Positions 43,587 to 52,119 of a DNA stretch of 64,000 nucleotides are shown here, piece after piece. A program made the position numbers and the translations under genes. Source of the DNA: Pseudovibrio sp. Tun.PSC04-5.I4 (lineage in GTDB: Bacteria > Pseudomonadota > Alphaproteobacteria > Rhizobiales > Stappiaceae); the NCBI RefSeq assembly GCF_900104145.1, contig NZ_FNLB01000006.1, forward strand, positions 4,280,501 to 4,344,500, read 5' to 3'. The notes under the pieces are model-generated. The model saw only the letters and a program-made list of their open reading frames with translations. It did no database searches and was not told where the DNA came from. How positions within the stretch are numbered: the first letter of the stretch is position 1; each line of letters starts with the position of its first letter.

Positions 43587-45038
43587 ATGTTGGTTTCCTT
43601 ACGACCGGTTTTAAGTGTGCTTGGGTATCTTTATGTCGGCCTTGCGGCGGCAATGTTGATCCCGGCTTTAGTTGATGTTGTTTCTCGAAATGCTGATTGG
43701 CAGGCTTTTGTTCTTTCTGCTTTAATCACCGGCCTCTTTGGAATGCTGCTCATCGTTGCTATGGGCGGCGCCTTGCGTGATGGCCTTGATACGCGGCAGA
43801 CATTTATCCTGACGACATTGTGCTGGGTGAGTTTGCCCGCGTTTGGAGCGCTCCCTTTTCTCTGGCTTGGTGTCGCTTATGTAGACGCTGCGTTTGAAGC
43901 TGTTTCGGGGTTTACAACGACGGGATCGACGGTCTTATCCGGCCTCGATTCTCTTCCGCCGGGCTTGTTGGTCTGGCGTTCGCTGATGCAGTGGATGGGC
44001 GGTGTTGGGATTGTCGTTATGGCGATTGTTCTTTTGCCGTTTTTGCGCATCGGTGGAATGCAACTTTTCCAAACTGAGAGCTCTGATCAGAGTGAAAAGA
44101 TCGTAGGCCGTTCCATTGAGCTTATCCGTCTGATTGGTTTGACATATTTGTTTCTGACCAGCCTATGCATTATGTTCTTCTGGTTTTCTGGAATGACCAT
44201 GTTTGATGCGTTTAATCATGGTCTCACAACAATTGCGACCGGCGGGTATTCCACCCATGATGACTCGTTTGGTTATTTCACCAATCCGGTGACCGGTTGG
44301 ATTGCCATTGTCTTTATGGTCATTGGGTCTTTGCCGTTTGTTTTGATCATTCAAGCATTGCGCGGTCAGCCTTTGTTGTTGTGGCGAGATCCGCAAGTGC
44401 GGTCTTTCCTGTGGTTGATTGGTGTTATTTCCATTGCTCTGACGATCTACCTCGGGGCGTCTGGCAATGCAGATAGCTTTGGCAGTGCTGTTTTACAGTC
44501 TACGTTCAATGTGATTTCGGTTGTAACCGGCACGGGCTATGCCATGGGGGATTACACTTCGTGGGGTGCTCCAGTTATTGGCCTCGCGTTCCTGCTTAAG
44601 TTCGTTGGTGGGTGTACTGGGTCGACAACGGGCGGCATTAAAATCTTCCGCTTCCTCGTCTTCTTTGGAACCGTCATTGCGCATATGCGCCGGATGGTGC
44701 GTCCTAACCGCGTTATCTCTGTGACCTACGGAAACACGCACCTGACGCCTGAGCTGACCTTCTCGGTTTTGGCGTTTTTGGTGGTTTACATTGGCACCGT
44801 TGGTATTCTGACGTTGATCTTGTCCCTGTTCCATCTGGATCTTGTGACGGCAGTATCTGCTGCTGCGACATCCGTTGGTAATGTTGGCCCGGGTCTTGGA
44901 ACGATGATCGGTCCTGCTGGCAACTTTGCTCCGCTTCCTGATCCGGTTAAGTGGATCCTATGTGTTGCTATGCTGATGGGCCGGTTGGAGTTGTTTACCG
45001 TTCTTATTCTTCTGGATCCGGATTTCTGGTCCAAATAA
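43587..45038 (+). CDS. trkH: TrkH family potassium uptake protein, copy 2
   Basis: A 483-aa paralogue of the preceding gene, clearly homologous along its whole length and probably from a tandem duplication. Filter loops are GFTTTGSTVL, TIATGGYSTHD, VTGTGYAMGDYTSW and GGCTGSTTGGIKIFRF. The third loop differs (TGTGYA against TTTGYG in copy 1), so affinity or Na+/K+ behaviour may differ, which is inference. The start MLVSLRPVLSVLGYLYVG aligns with copy 1; a TTG 6 codons upstream is an alternative. SfsA follows after 24 bases. Confidence 0.9.
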   Translation: MLVSLRPVLSVLGYLYVGLAAAMLIPALVDVVSRNADWQAFVLSALITGLFGMLLIVAMGGALRDGLDTRQTFILTTLCWVSLPAFGALPFLWLGVAYVDAAFEAVSGFTTTGSTVLSGLDSLPPGLLVWRSLMQWMGGVGIVVMAIVLLPFLRIGGMQLFQTESSDQSEKIVGRSIELIRLIGLTYLFLTSLCIMFFWFSGMTMFDAFNHGLTTIATGGYSTHDDSFGYFTNPVTGWIAIVFMVIGSLPFVLIIQALRGQPLLLWRDPQVRSFLWLIGVISIALTIYLGASGNADSFGSAVLQSTFNVISVVTGTGYAMGDYTSWGAPVIGLAFLLKFVGGCTGSTTGGIKIFRFLVFFGTVIAHMRRMVRPNRVISVTYGNTHLTPELTFSVLAFLVVYIGTVGILTLILSLFHLDLVTAVSAAATSVGNVGPGLGTMIGPAGNFAPLPDPVKWILCVAMLMGRLELFTVLILLDPDFWSK

Positions 45039-45062
45039 TCAAACTAGAGTGGAGTGATCGCC

Positions 45063-45767
45063 ATGCGATTTGAAAGTCAGTTGCTTACTGGCCGTCTGGT
45101 GAAGCGCTATAAGCGGTTTCTGTCCGATATTATTCTGGATGGGAGTGGTGAAGAGGTGATCGCTCATGTGGCCAACTCTGGTTCTATGATGGGGTTGAAG
45201 GATGAGGGGCTCAAAGTGTGGGTTTCTCCCTCCAACAATCCTAAACGTAAGCTGAAGTACTCTTGGGAAATGCTGGAAGTGGGTGGTGCTATGGTTGGCA
45301 TCAACACCAGTAGACCTAACAAGTTAGTTGAAGAAGCAATTGAGGCTGGTCGCATTCCTGAGTTGACTGGCTATGAGACACTGCGGCGTGAAGTGAAGTA
45401 TGGCCAGAATTCCCGCATTGATATTTTGCTGGAAGGGCCGAATGATCAGCTCACTTACGTTGAAGTGAAGAATGTAACACTTGCGCGGCAGCAGGGTATT
45501 GCTGAGTTCCCTGATGCAGTGACAGCGCGCGGGGCAAAGCATTTGGTTGAGCTTGGGGATATGGTCAAGGAAGGGCATCGTTCTGCAATGGTGTTTCTAA
45601 TCCAGCGTGATGATTGTGATGCACTCACCTTGGCACGGGATATTGACCCCAAGTATGGCAAGATTTTTGATGAAGCCATTGCGGCTGGTGTTGAGGTTTA
45701 TGCCATCGGCTGCCGCCTGACTGCAGAAGAGATTATTGCAGACAGGCCAATTGCAGTGAAATGCTAG
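45063..45767 (+). CDS. sfsA: SfsA family protein (DNA/RNA nuclease)
   Basis: A 234-aa SfsA protein. Family signatures: RFLSDIILDGSGEEVIAHVANSGSMMGL near residue 18, SRIDILLEGPNDQLTYVEVKNVTLA near residue 117 with a PD-(D/E)XK-like site, and FPDAVTARGAKHLVEL near residue 150. Start is ATG at 45063 with GGAG 9 bases before it; an in-frame GTG 3 codons earlier is possible. E. coli SfsA was named for sugar fermentation stimulation; a nuclease role is more recent. In many alphaproteobacteria sfsA adjoins map and radC, but here it is 14 kb away and inverted. Confidence 0.93.
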   Translation: MRFESQLLTGRLVKRYKRFLSDIILDGSGEEVIAHVANSGSMMGLKDEGLKVWVSPSNNPKRKLKYSWEMLEVGGAMVGINTSRPNKLVEEAIEAGRIPELTGYETLRREVKYGQNSRIDILLEGPNDQLTYVEVKNVTLARQQGIAEFPDAVTARGAKHLVELGDMVKEGHRSAMVFLIQRDDCDALTLARDIDPKYGKIFDEAIAAGVEVYAIGCRLTAEEIIADRPIAVKC

Positions 45768-45771
45768 GTTG

Positions 45772-46422
45772 CTATTGCAGAGCCTCTGGTGTTGCAGCTG
45801 GGATATCTCCGGCGATGTTTTTCTCTAGCTTCTGTGTTGCGGCTATTACATCCAGATAATACTGCGCGGCTTCATTGCCGTAATCTTGCAAGGATCGGGT
45901 GAGGTAGCGCTCTGCTTCCTCAAAACGTTGGGTGAGGAAGTACAGTTCCCCAAGGTTGCTGATTGTTGCGCGTTTGGTGAAGCTTTCCTCATTTATTGTG
46001 AGTGCCTCGGCCTGTTTGAGGAGACCTTCTGCATGGCTGAAATCGCCATGTTTCATCGCAACCCAGCCAGCTGTGTTGACGACAGACGTGTCCTCAATGT
46101 TCAGCTCGTGCCGAATAATGATGGCTTTGTTGAAGGCTGCTTTGGCGTTGGGATAGTCATCCAGCTCATGATAAGCGAGGCCGAGGTTGAAATACGCTCG
46201 GAAATAATCGGCTTTGCTTTCAACAACTTCCAACAGCTGCTCAACTGACTTTTTCGGATCATAAGTGTCAGGCCTAAAAGGTTGGCGCAGCATTCTTGCA
46301 AGTAGCGTTTTTGCCTCAAGTTCCGGGGATACGTCCTGTCCGAATTTATCCATGGCCCACGACGAGGAGAGGAATAAAAGGAGTGCAGTCATGCTAATCA
46401 ATATCAGTTTGAGCAGTTTCAT
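45772..46422 (-). CDS. Exported TPR protein
   Basis: A 216-aa protein with a signal peptide (MKLLKLILISMTALLLFLSSSWA, residues 1-23) and three or four TPR-like repeats, for example DYFRAYFNLGLAYHELDDYPNAKAAFNKAI, SVVNTAGWVAMKHGDFSHAEGLLKQAE and ATISNLGELYFLTQRFEEAERYL. The start at MKLLKLIL has GGGAGG 8 bases upstream and yields the signal peptide; a longer frame from 46530 would run through the next gene end. It follows the small membrane protein gene by 4 bases, so they are co-transcribed. Function unknown; possibly a scaffold in the periplasm. It converges on sfsA with a 4-base gap. Confidence 0.82.
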   Translation of the reverse strand: MKLLKLILISMTALLLFLSSSWAMDKFGQDVSPELEAKTLLARMLRQPFRPDTYDPKKSVEQLLEVVESKADYFRAYFNLGLAYHELDDYPNAKAAFNKAIIIRHELNIEDTSVVNTAGWVAMKHGDFSHAEGLLKQAEALTINEESFTKRATISNLGELYFLTQRFEEAERYLTRSLQDYGNEAAQYYLDVIAATQKLEKNIAGDIPAATPEALQ

Positions 46423-46426
46423 AGCT

Positions 46427-46954
46427 TCAGCCTCCCTGTAGCATTTCGAGTGTTTGCGAAGAGACTGGAGCCTCTGGTGGGCCAATTGCAGGTTGAACCG
46501 GCATGTTTCGTGCTGCATTGAGAGCTGCAAGCTGTGCTCTTATGGTGCGAATGATGTTGTGAACCTTGGCAGCATTGAGAACGACGGTGTCGTCCTCCCG
46601 GTATTCTCCTGTGTGCTGCCTATTGATTATTGGAACTTGTTGACCTTTGTGAAGCAGAACGACCTGACCTAGAGTGTCATCCCAAGCTGGTTGAGGCATG
46701 GTGATTGTTAGTTTGATTTTTTTCTCTGTCACCTGCGAGTTCACGTAGATCATGGCGATCTGAAGCGGAGCGGCGATGATCATGAACAGCATGGCCCCAA
46801 TCATGAAAAATTTTGAAAGATTGACAGCAGCCTCTGTCGGCTTGTCATCTTTGATGACTTCGCGGATGTTTGTGTAAGCCAGATAGACGAAGAGGAAGGA
46901 TAGGCCGAGGAAGCCGTAACCCAATATGGTGTCTATGTTATCGAACGGGTTCAT
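46427..46954 (-). CDS. Membrane protein of unknown function
   Basis: A 175-aa protein, not recognised. Two membrane segments are predicted (about residues 11-28, LGYGFLGLSFLFVYLAYT, and 49-70, FFMIGAMLFMIIAAPLQIAMIY), then a soluble C-terminal part of about 105 residues starting VTEKKIKLTITMPQPAWDD and ending in a Pro-rich tail (PVQPAIGPPEAPVSS). Both ends may lie on opposite sides of the membrane or form a hairpin. It is transcribed with the exported TPR protein gene just downstream, suggesting the two act together at the envelope. Confidence 0.75.
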   Translation of the reverse strand: MNPFDNIDTILGYGFLGLSFLFVYLAYTNIREVIKDDKPTEAAVNLSKFFMIGAMLFMIIAAPLQIAMIYVNSQVTEKKIKLTITMPQPAWDDTLGQVVLLHKGQQVPIINRQHTGEYREDDTVVLNAAKVHNIIRTIRAQLAALNAARNMPVQPAIGPPEAPVSSQTLEMLQGG

Positions 46955-47050
46955 CGAGCAGTTCCAGCACAGAGGGAGGATTTATTCCGTTCTCATTATA
47001 AGGGATGCCGAAGCGAACGTATGCTGAGTGTTATTTAGGGGTAGGCACAA

Positions 47051-47079
47051 ATAAAAAGCCCCAGCTGATGCCGGGGCTT
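47051..47079 (-). terminator. Terminator of the gpt unit
   Basis: Minus strand: AAGCCCC, a 10-base loop, GGGGCTT (a 7-bp perfect stem), followed by TTTTTATTT. It lies about 80 bases after the gpt stop, ends that unit, and separates it from the membrane/TPR pair, which has its own promoter region here. Confidence 0.85.
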
Positions 47080-47157
47080 GAAAACAATTTGGAACTTCTA
47101 AGTCTCAAAGCGCGTATTCCTGTTTGGAAACCGGAACCCGCTTTGGGGGAATAGACT

Positions 47158-47661
47158 TTAGCCTGCAGTGTCTTTTGAGATTGGTGGCTGGAACTGCCAA
47201 CCCATGTCCCAAGGGAAGTACACCCAGGTGTCCTGAGAAAGTTCGGTTACGATGGTGTCGGCAAGTTCTGCGCCCATTGGTTTTGCGTAGACAGCTGCGA
47301 AATGTGCTTTTGGAAGCATTTCGCGAACCACTCTTGCCGTTTTACCTGTGTCGACGAGATCGTCGATGACAAGGACGCCTTCTCCGCCGTCACTTCCAAC
47401 GACTTTAGGGTCGATTGGCTTGATGACTCTCAGTTCGCCCTGATCATCGTAGTCGTGATAGGACGCAATACATACTGTTTCGATCATGCGAACGCCGAGT
47501 TCACGCGCAATAATGCCGGCTGGAACCAGACCACCGCGGGTGATGCAAACGATCGCTTTAAATTCGCCTTTGTCAGCAAGGCGCCAGGAGAGGGCCCGAC
47601 AATCACGGTGGAACTGATCCCAGGAAACCGGGAAGGCTTTGGACTGCTGCTGATTTTCCAT
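47158..47661 (-). CDS. gpt: Xanthine phosphoribosyltransferase
   Basis: A 167-aa phosphoribosyltransferase that converts xanthine and guanine with PRPP to the nucleotide in purine salvage. The PRPP-binding segment VLVIDDLVDTGKTARVV is near residue 90, and CITRGGLVPAGIIAREL supplies the substrate loop. The C-terminus WVYFPWDMGWQFQPP matches E. coli Gpt. It starts 10 bases after the stop of the CinA-like gene and is last in that unit. Confidence 0.93.
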   Translation of the reverse strand: MENQQQSKAFPVSWDQFHRDCRALSWRLADKGEFKAIVCITRGGLVPAGIIARELGVRMIETVCIASYHDYDDQGELRVIKPIDPKVVGSDGGEGVLVIDDLVDTGKTARVVREMLPKAHFAAVYAKPMGAELADTIVTELSQDTWVYFPWDMGWQFQPPISKDTAG

Positions 47662-47671
47662 GTGTCTTCTT

Positions 47672-48412
47672 TCAAAGATATTTCGTCTTTGCGGTCTCTA
47701 CGGCCGCTTGGACTGCTGCACTGGTCTGTTCCAGTACAACATTTGACCGGCATCGCACAACAATCTGTGTGGAAAATACGCCATCTTTTGATTGCGGGTA
47801 TGATCCAATTGATGTTTCCGGGAATTTTTTCTGAATTTCCCCTAGGTCAGTTGCAATGCGACTCTCCGGCAGGGGGGCGTCAATAGCCTTGGAAAGCATC
47901 TTTAACCCAGTGTCCAGCGTTGGTGCTACTGCATCTACCATGGCCTGCATGATGGCTGGCACGCCTGCCATGACATGGACGTTTTCAATTTTGAAGCCCG
48001 GAGCGATTGATACTTTATTTTCGATGAGATCGGAGCCTTCCGGCAAACGTGCCATCCGTTGACGAGCTTGCGTGAAGTTTTCTGCGCCGTAGTGATCTTC
48101 CAACAGTTTGAATGCGCGTGGATCAAGGCCGATCGGAACGTTGAATGCTTTTGCAATTGCATCTGCTGTAATATCGTCGTGGGTCGGGCCGATGCCACCA
48201 GAGGTGAAAACATAGGTGTACTCGGCGCGTAATGCGTTGACGGCTTCCACAATCTTATCTTGCACATCCGGCACAATTCGAACTTCGTTCAGGTCAATGC
48301 CAATTTCAGTCAAATAAGATGCGAGGAACCTGATGTTTTTGTCTTTGGTTCGGCCTGACAGAATCTCGTCGCCGATTACAAGAAATGCTGCGGTGATTAC
48401 CTTTTCAGTCAT
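47672..48412 (-). CDS. CinA-type molybdopterin-binding protein
   Basis: A 246-aa protein with one MoCF_biosynth (MogA/CinA N-terminal) domain: VIGDEILSGRTKDKNIRFLA near residue 12 and TSGGIGPTHDDITADAIAKAF near residue 70. It lacks the C-terminal nicotinamide-nucleotide amidase domain of full-length CinA, as in many alphaproteobacteria. The CinA N-domain acts on ADP-ribose or similar in other proteins, so a role in molybdenum cofactor synthesis is not assured. ATG at 48412 has a GAGGA-like site; a TTG 6 codons upstream is an alternative. The FAD monooxygenase gene is 28 bases upstream. Confidence 0.85.
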   Translation of the reverse strand: MTEKVITAAFLVIGDEILSGRTKDKNIRFLASYLTEIGIDLNEVRIVPDVQDKIVEAVNALRAEYTYVFTSGGIGPTHDDITADAIAKAFNVPIGLDPRAFKLLEDHYGAENFTQARQRMARLPEGSDLIENKVSIAPGFKIENVHVMAGVPAIMQAMVDAVAPTLDTGLKMLSKAIDAPLPESRIATDLGEIQKKFPETSIGSYPQSKDGVFSTQIVVRCRSNVVLEQTSAAVQAAVETAKTKYL

Positions 48413-48440
48413 AAACTCGGTATTCCTCAAATAACTTGAA

Positions 48441-49649
48441 CTATTTTTTTGGGTTGATGCAGTCGTCGGGTGTCCACTCGTAGACCCAGTCCAAACGATC
48501 CAGCAGTTGCTCTGGTGAGTTGGAGCGCATGACTAAATCCCGTGCGAGGCGCATAGGGAAGCCCATGTGGTAGATCCGTTGATTTCGCTTCACGAGTTTG
48601 CTCATCTTCTCAATACGAGGACGACGGGCATCTTCGTATGACTGAAGCGCATGCGGGGTCGCACCGTGAATATCTACCATTTTGGAAAGGACTGCCGCAT
48701 CTTCAATGGCCATTGCTGCGCCTTGCGCGGCAAAAGGGAGCATTGCGTGGGCAGCATCCCCAATCAAGGTGATCGGACCTTTTGTCCATGCAGGCTTTAT
48801 GTCGTTTTCACACAACGCCCAACGGGTCCAGGTTTCCGGAAGAAAAACAAGCCGCAATGCTTCCGGCGTCCATTTTCTGAAGTGTTTTCTTACTTCTTCT
48901 GAACCAACTTGATGTGACCAGCTGTCGTGGTCCCAGTTTTCTTTGGTGACGGCGACAACGTTAAGAAGTCTGCCGTTCTTTACCGGATACTGGACTAGAT
49001 GTGCGTTTGATGCCATCCAAAGGCCTGAGGTGCTGAGTAAGTGTTCCAGATTGAACGGGGGTTCAGCAGTCGCCCTATAAGCGACAAACCCAGAATGTTT
49101 CGGGCCAGGATTGCCAAGCGTGTTCTGCCTAATCTGGGAACGTACCCCATCGGCGCCAATCAGTAGGTCAAACTGGCTTGGTATCTTGCTGTTTTCCTGC
49201 GCAAAAGCAAGACCTTGCAGAGTAACAGTCTCACCAGTGATGCTGGCATCTTCAACGGCGGTTTGCAGGTGGAGTGAGATTTCCGGGGTCTGGTTCACAG
49301 CTTCAACCAGAAGCGCCTGCAAATCAGCTCTATGGATGACGTAATAGGGCGCGCCGTAACGGTCCTCAGCAATGCGGCCGAGGGGAACAGTCGCCAGATG
49401 CGCACCATCATGTCCAGAGCGAACGTTTACGCTTGCAGGAGATACTGCGCGGGACATTAAGGCCGGTCCGAGACCAAGTGCCTGCAGGCAACGCATAGCA
49501 TTTGCTGAAAGTTGAATGCCTGCGCCTGCTTCTGAGAGTTCAGTCGCCGCATCAAACAGGTGAACACTATGCCCTTTGCGGGATAGATAAAGTGCAGCCG
49601 TTAAGCCAGCAATGCCGGCGCCTGCAATGGCTATTTTTTTTGGTATCAT
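48441..49649 (-). CDS. FAD-dependent monooxygenase (salicylate hydroxylase-like)
   Basis: A 402-aa class A flavoprotein monooxygenase. The Rossmann GxGxxG motif is IAGAGIAGLTAALYLSRKGH (residues 7-26), DG motif LIGADGVRSQIR, and GD motif ITLIGDAAHAMLPFAAQGAAMAIEDA near residue 295. The protein resembles salicylate 1-monooxygenase and related FAD hydroxylases of aromatic acids or quinone precursors. It could also be a UbiH-like enzyme, though UbiH is usually longer or differently placed. No aromatic catabolic genes adjoin. It is the first of a minus-strand run that continues to the CinA-like protein and Gpt. Confidence 0.88.
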   Translation of the reverse strand: MIPKKIAIAGAGIAGLTAALYLSRKGHSVHLFDAATELSEAGAGIQLSANAMRCLQALGLGPALMSRAVSPASVNVRSGHDGAHLATVPLGRIAEDRYGAPYYVIHRADLQALLVEAVNQTPEISLHLQTAVEDASITGETVTLQGLAFAQENSKIPSQFDLLIGADGVRSQIRQNTLGNPGPKHSGFVAYRATAEPPFNLEHLLSTSGLWMASNAHLVQYPVKNGRLLNVVAVTKENWDHDSWSHQVGSEEVRKHFRKWTPEALRLVFLPETWTRWALCENDIKPAWTKGPITLIGDAAHAMLPFAAQGAAMAIEDAAVLSKMVDIHGATPHALQSYEDARRPRIEKMSKLVKRNQRIYHMGFPMRLARDLVMRSNSPEQLLDRLDWVYEWTPDDCINPKK

Positions 49650-49746
49650 TACGCAGTTTACCTGCCGCGCTTTGCCGGGAGGAAAAGCCTTTGGGCATCG
49701 CAGCGGTATGTCTGGTTATTCGTCTATCATTTGAATAATGAGGCAC

Positions 49747-49992
49747 TTAAGCCGCATCAGGCGTCCAAACACAATCTTCAGGCTGAGACTGATTAGATTT
49801 GAGCTTAGGATCGTGATTGTAAAGTGTAGAGCAATAAGGGCACACAACGCTGCCTTCTGAACCCATATCCAAGAAAATATGTGGGTGGTCCATAGGTGGG
49901 TTAGCACCGATGCACATGAATTCCTTAGCACCAATATGGATTGCGTCTACTCCATGGCTATTATGGAAGTGCGGTACGACTTTATCGGCCAT
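49747..49992 (-). CDS. Zinc-finger domain protein (CHCC type, NDUFS6-like)
   Basis: An 81-aa protein with the conserved C/H zinc ligand set: FMCIGANPPMDHPHIFLDMG and VCPYCSTLYNH (CxxC). The family resembles the complex I 13-kDa accessory subunit NDUFS6, and is common in alphaproteobacteria. Start is MADKVVPHFHNSHG; an ATG 9 codons upstream is possible. The C-terminus PEDCVW has an extra Cys. It lies alone on the minus strand, next to the FAD monooxygenase gene and divergent from the alpha/beta hydrolase genes. A role in respiratory complex I assembly is inferred from the family. Confidence 0.85.
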   Translation of the reverse strand: MADKVVPHFHNSHGVDAIHIGAKEFMCIGANPPMDHPHIFLDMGSEGSVVCPYCSTLYNHDPKLKSNQSQPEDCVWTPDAA

Positions 49993-50292
49993 TTGTTTTG
50001 CTCTGCTCCAAAGAACCAAATTTTATGAGACAATAGATTGGTTCATTCAAAAAGAACAGGTTCATTGCGCCTATGATTTATCACTAACGTATGCGGTCCA
50101 CAGTTGTACTGTGAATTTTCACGTAGCTTTGAACTGTTCTACTCGCTTTATGGTTGTTGATTTGGTGCTTGGTTAGGTTGTGAATTGATGAAGGATTAAT
50201 CCAAAGTGATAGATCTTCAGCCTTTCCTTTCCTCTAGGCAGGCTTTAACTTCGCATGTTCATAGAGTTTCCTTTACGTATGCGTCAGGTTCA
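49993..50292. other. Divergent promoter region
   Basis: A 300-base stretch between the divergent zinc-finger and alpha/beta hydrolase genes. It holds only the upstream in-frame start candidate (GTG at 50206) of the hydrolase gene; otherwise no recognised site. Confidence 0.45.
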
Positions 50293-51045
50293 ATGCCTAT
50301 ATTTTCTAATAATGATCACCCTATTGCCTATCTCGATGAAGGAGAGGGCGATCCGATTCTTCTGATCCACGGATTTGCGTCCAACAAACATGTGAACTGG
50401 GTGTATCCTGGTTGGGTCGATCTTTTGGTGAAAGATGGTCGCCGGGTCATTGCAATCGATAACCGTGGTCACGGCGAGAGCTACAAATACTATGAGGCTG
50501 AGGACTACGGTGCGCCGGTGATGGCGAAAGACGCCCTCAAGCTGTTGGATCACCTTTATATCGATCAAGCTGATTTGCTTGGTTACTCCATGGGTACGCG
50601 CATTTCTGCCTTTTGTGCGCTGCAGGCCCCTGATCGGGTTCGTTCACTCACCCTTGGTGGAATGGGTTATGGTTTGATTTCCGGTGTTGGTAATCCAGAG
50701 CCTATTATTGAAGGTTTGCTTGCCGAACGGATTTCTGATGTGAAAGACCGGACTGGCCGTGCCTTCCGTGCGTTTGCAGAGCAGACTAAATCTGATCGTC
50801 GCGCTCTGGCTGCCTGTATGCAATCAGCTCGCAAGCCCATCTCTGAGGAAATGATCTCCACCATCACGGCTCCGACGCTTATTGCCGTGGGGACAAACGA
50901 CGATATTGCCGGTGACCCGCAAGCCTTGGCCGATTTGATGCCAAATGCCGAGTTTCTGGAAATTGCCAACCGGGATCATATGACAGCGGTTGGCGATAAG
51001 ATTTTCAAAAAAGGCACATTAGAATTTTTGGAGCAATTTTCATGA
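50293..51045 (+). CDS. Alpha/beta hydrolase, copy 1
   Basis: A 250-aa alpha/beta hydrolase. An oxyanion/HG motif (LLIHGFASNKHVNW) is near residue 23, the nucleophile elbow is GYSMGTR with Ser99, and the catalytic Asp/His region is VGTNDDIAGDPQ...ANRDHMTAVGD. The start MPIFSNNDHPIAYLDEGEGDP resembles its family; a GTG at 50206 would add 29 residues of no recognised content. Its stop overlaps the next hydrolase ATG as ATGA, so they are coupled. Substrate unknown; related proteins are esterases or peroxidase-like. Confidence 0.82.
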   Translation: MPIFSNNDHPIAYLDEGEGDPILLIHGFASNKHVNWVYPGWVDLLVKDGRRVIAIDNRGHGESYKYYEAEDYGAPVMAKDALKLLDHLYIDQADLLGYSMGTRISAFCALQAPDRVRSLTLGGMGYGLISGVGNPEPIIEGLLAERISDVKDRTGRAFRAFAEQTKSDRRALAACMQSARKPISEEMISTITAPTLIAVGTNDDIAGDPQALADLMPNAEFLEIANRDHMTAVGDKIFKKGTLEFLEQFS

Positions 51046-51914
51046 GTAAACTGACTTGCGAATTTATTGGCGCTGACGGTAATCGGATTGTTGCGGACAG
51101 ATTTGGTCATGAAGGTCAGTCTGTCATGTTGATGCACGGTGGCGGGCAGACAAGACATTCGTGGGGTAAAACTGCCGAGGGAATTGCTGATGCCGGTATG
51201 CAGGCTTTCTGTCTTGATATGCGCGGGCATGGGGATAGTGCTTGGGTAGATGGAGAGAAATACTTCTTCTCTGATTTTGGTGCGGATGTCGCCGCGGTTG
51301 CCGCTCAGGTTTTTGAGCAAACGGGTAGCAAACCAATTGCTATCGGCGCTTCTTTAGGCGGGTTGGCCTCTATTATGGCGGAGGGGGCTTTACGCCCGGG
51401 AGCACTGGCGGGTGTTATTCTTGTTGATGTGACGCCTCGGCTTGACGAAGGCGGCGTAAACAAAGTTCTTTCGTTCATGGCAGAAAAAGTAAATGACGGC
51501 TTTGGTAGCGTTGAAGAAGCTGCTGATATGATCGCCTCCTACTTGCCTCACCGGAAACGCCCGAAATCACTGGATGGCCTCTCTAAGAACCTTCGTTTGA
51601 GGGAAGATGGCCGTTATCGCTGGCATTGGGATCCGCGCTTTATTACTCATCATGCCAATCGTGTGGATGTGAAAGAGCGAGTGCAGTCTGAGCTTTTGGA
51701 AGCGGCGGCTAACCTTAAAGTGCCAAGTTTGTTGGTGAGAGGGGCGGCCTCTGAGCTTGTCAAACAAAGCCATGTAGATGAATTTCTTGAACTGGTTCCG
51801 CATGCTCAATTCACAGATGTGAAAGACGCCGGTCATATGGTGGCAGGAGATGTGAATGATGCTTTTACCGCAGCCATCATGCCGTTTTTGAGAGAGTACC
51901 AAGCTGCTGCCTAA
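51042..51914 (+). CDS. Alpha/beta hydrolase, copy 2
   Basis: A 290-aa alpha/beta hydrolase translationally coupled with the preceding one. HG motif LMHGGGQTRHSWGKTAEGI near residue 30, nucleophile Ser104 in GASLGG, DMRGHGDSAW and catalytic His in DAGHMVAGD. The opening CEFIGADGNRIVADRFG is typical of the MhpC/dienelactone-like group. It differs markedly from copy 1, so the pair arose from different branches. Substrate is unknown. No terminator is obvious in the 205 bases to cysE. Confidence 0.85.
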   Translation: MSKLTCEFIGADGNRIVADRFGHEGQSVMLMHGGGQTRHSWGKTAEGIADAGMQAFCLDMRGHGDSAWVDGEKYFFSDFGADVAAVAAQVFEQTGSKPIAIGASLGGLASIMAEGALRPGALAGVILVDVTPRLDEGGVNKVLSFMAEKVNDGFGSVEEAADMIASYLPHRKRPKSLDGLSKNLRLREDGRYRWHWDPRFITHHANRVDVKERVQSELLEAAANLKVPSLLVRGAASELVKQSHVDEFLELVPHAQFTDVKDAGHMVAGDVNDAFTAAIMPFLREYQAAA

Positions 51915-52119
51915 AAATAGAATGGATTTCTGTATTTTGTTTGAAATGTAGTTCTCCTTTCTCTTTAGTCCTTTGGCTTTGGTACGGATTTTCTCTAATG
52001 GCGATAATGCGTGATGTACTATAGGCGGATAATTCAAATCGGGTAGGTGGGGCTTGGAATGATTTGGTCCGCACCTATGTAAGATTGAACAGGTCCTACA
52101 TATAAAGGAACGCTCTTTC

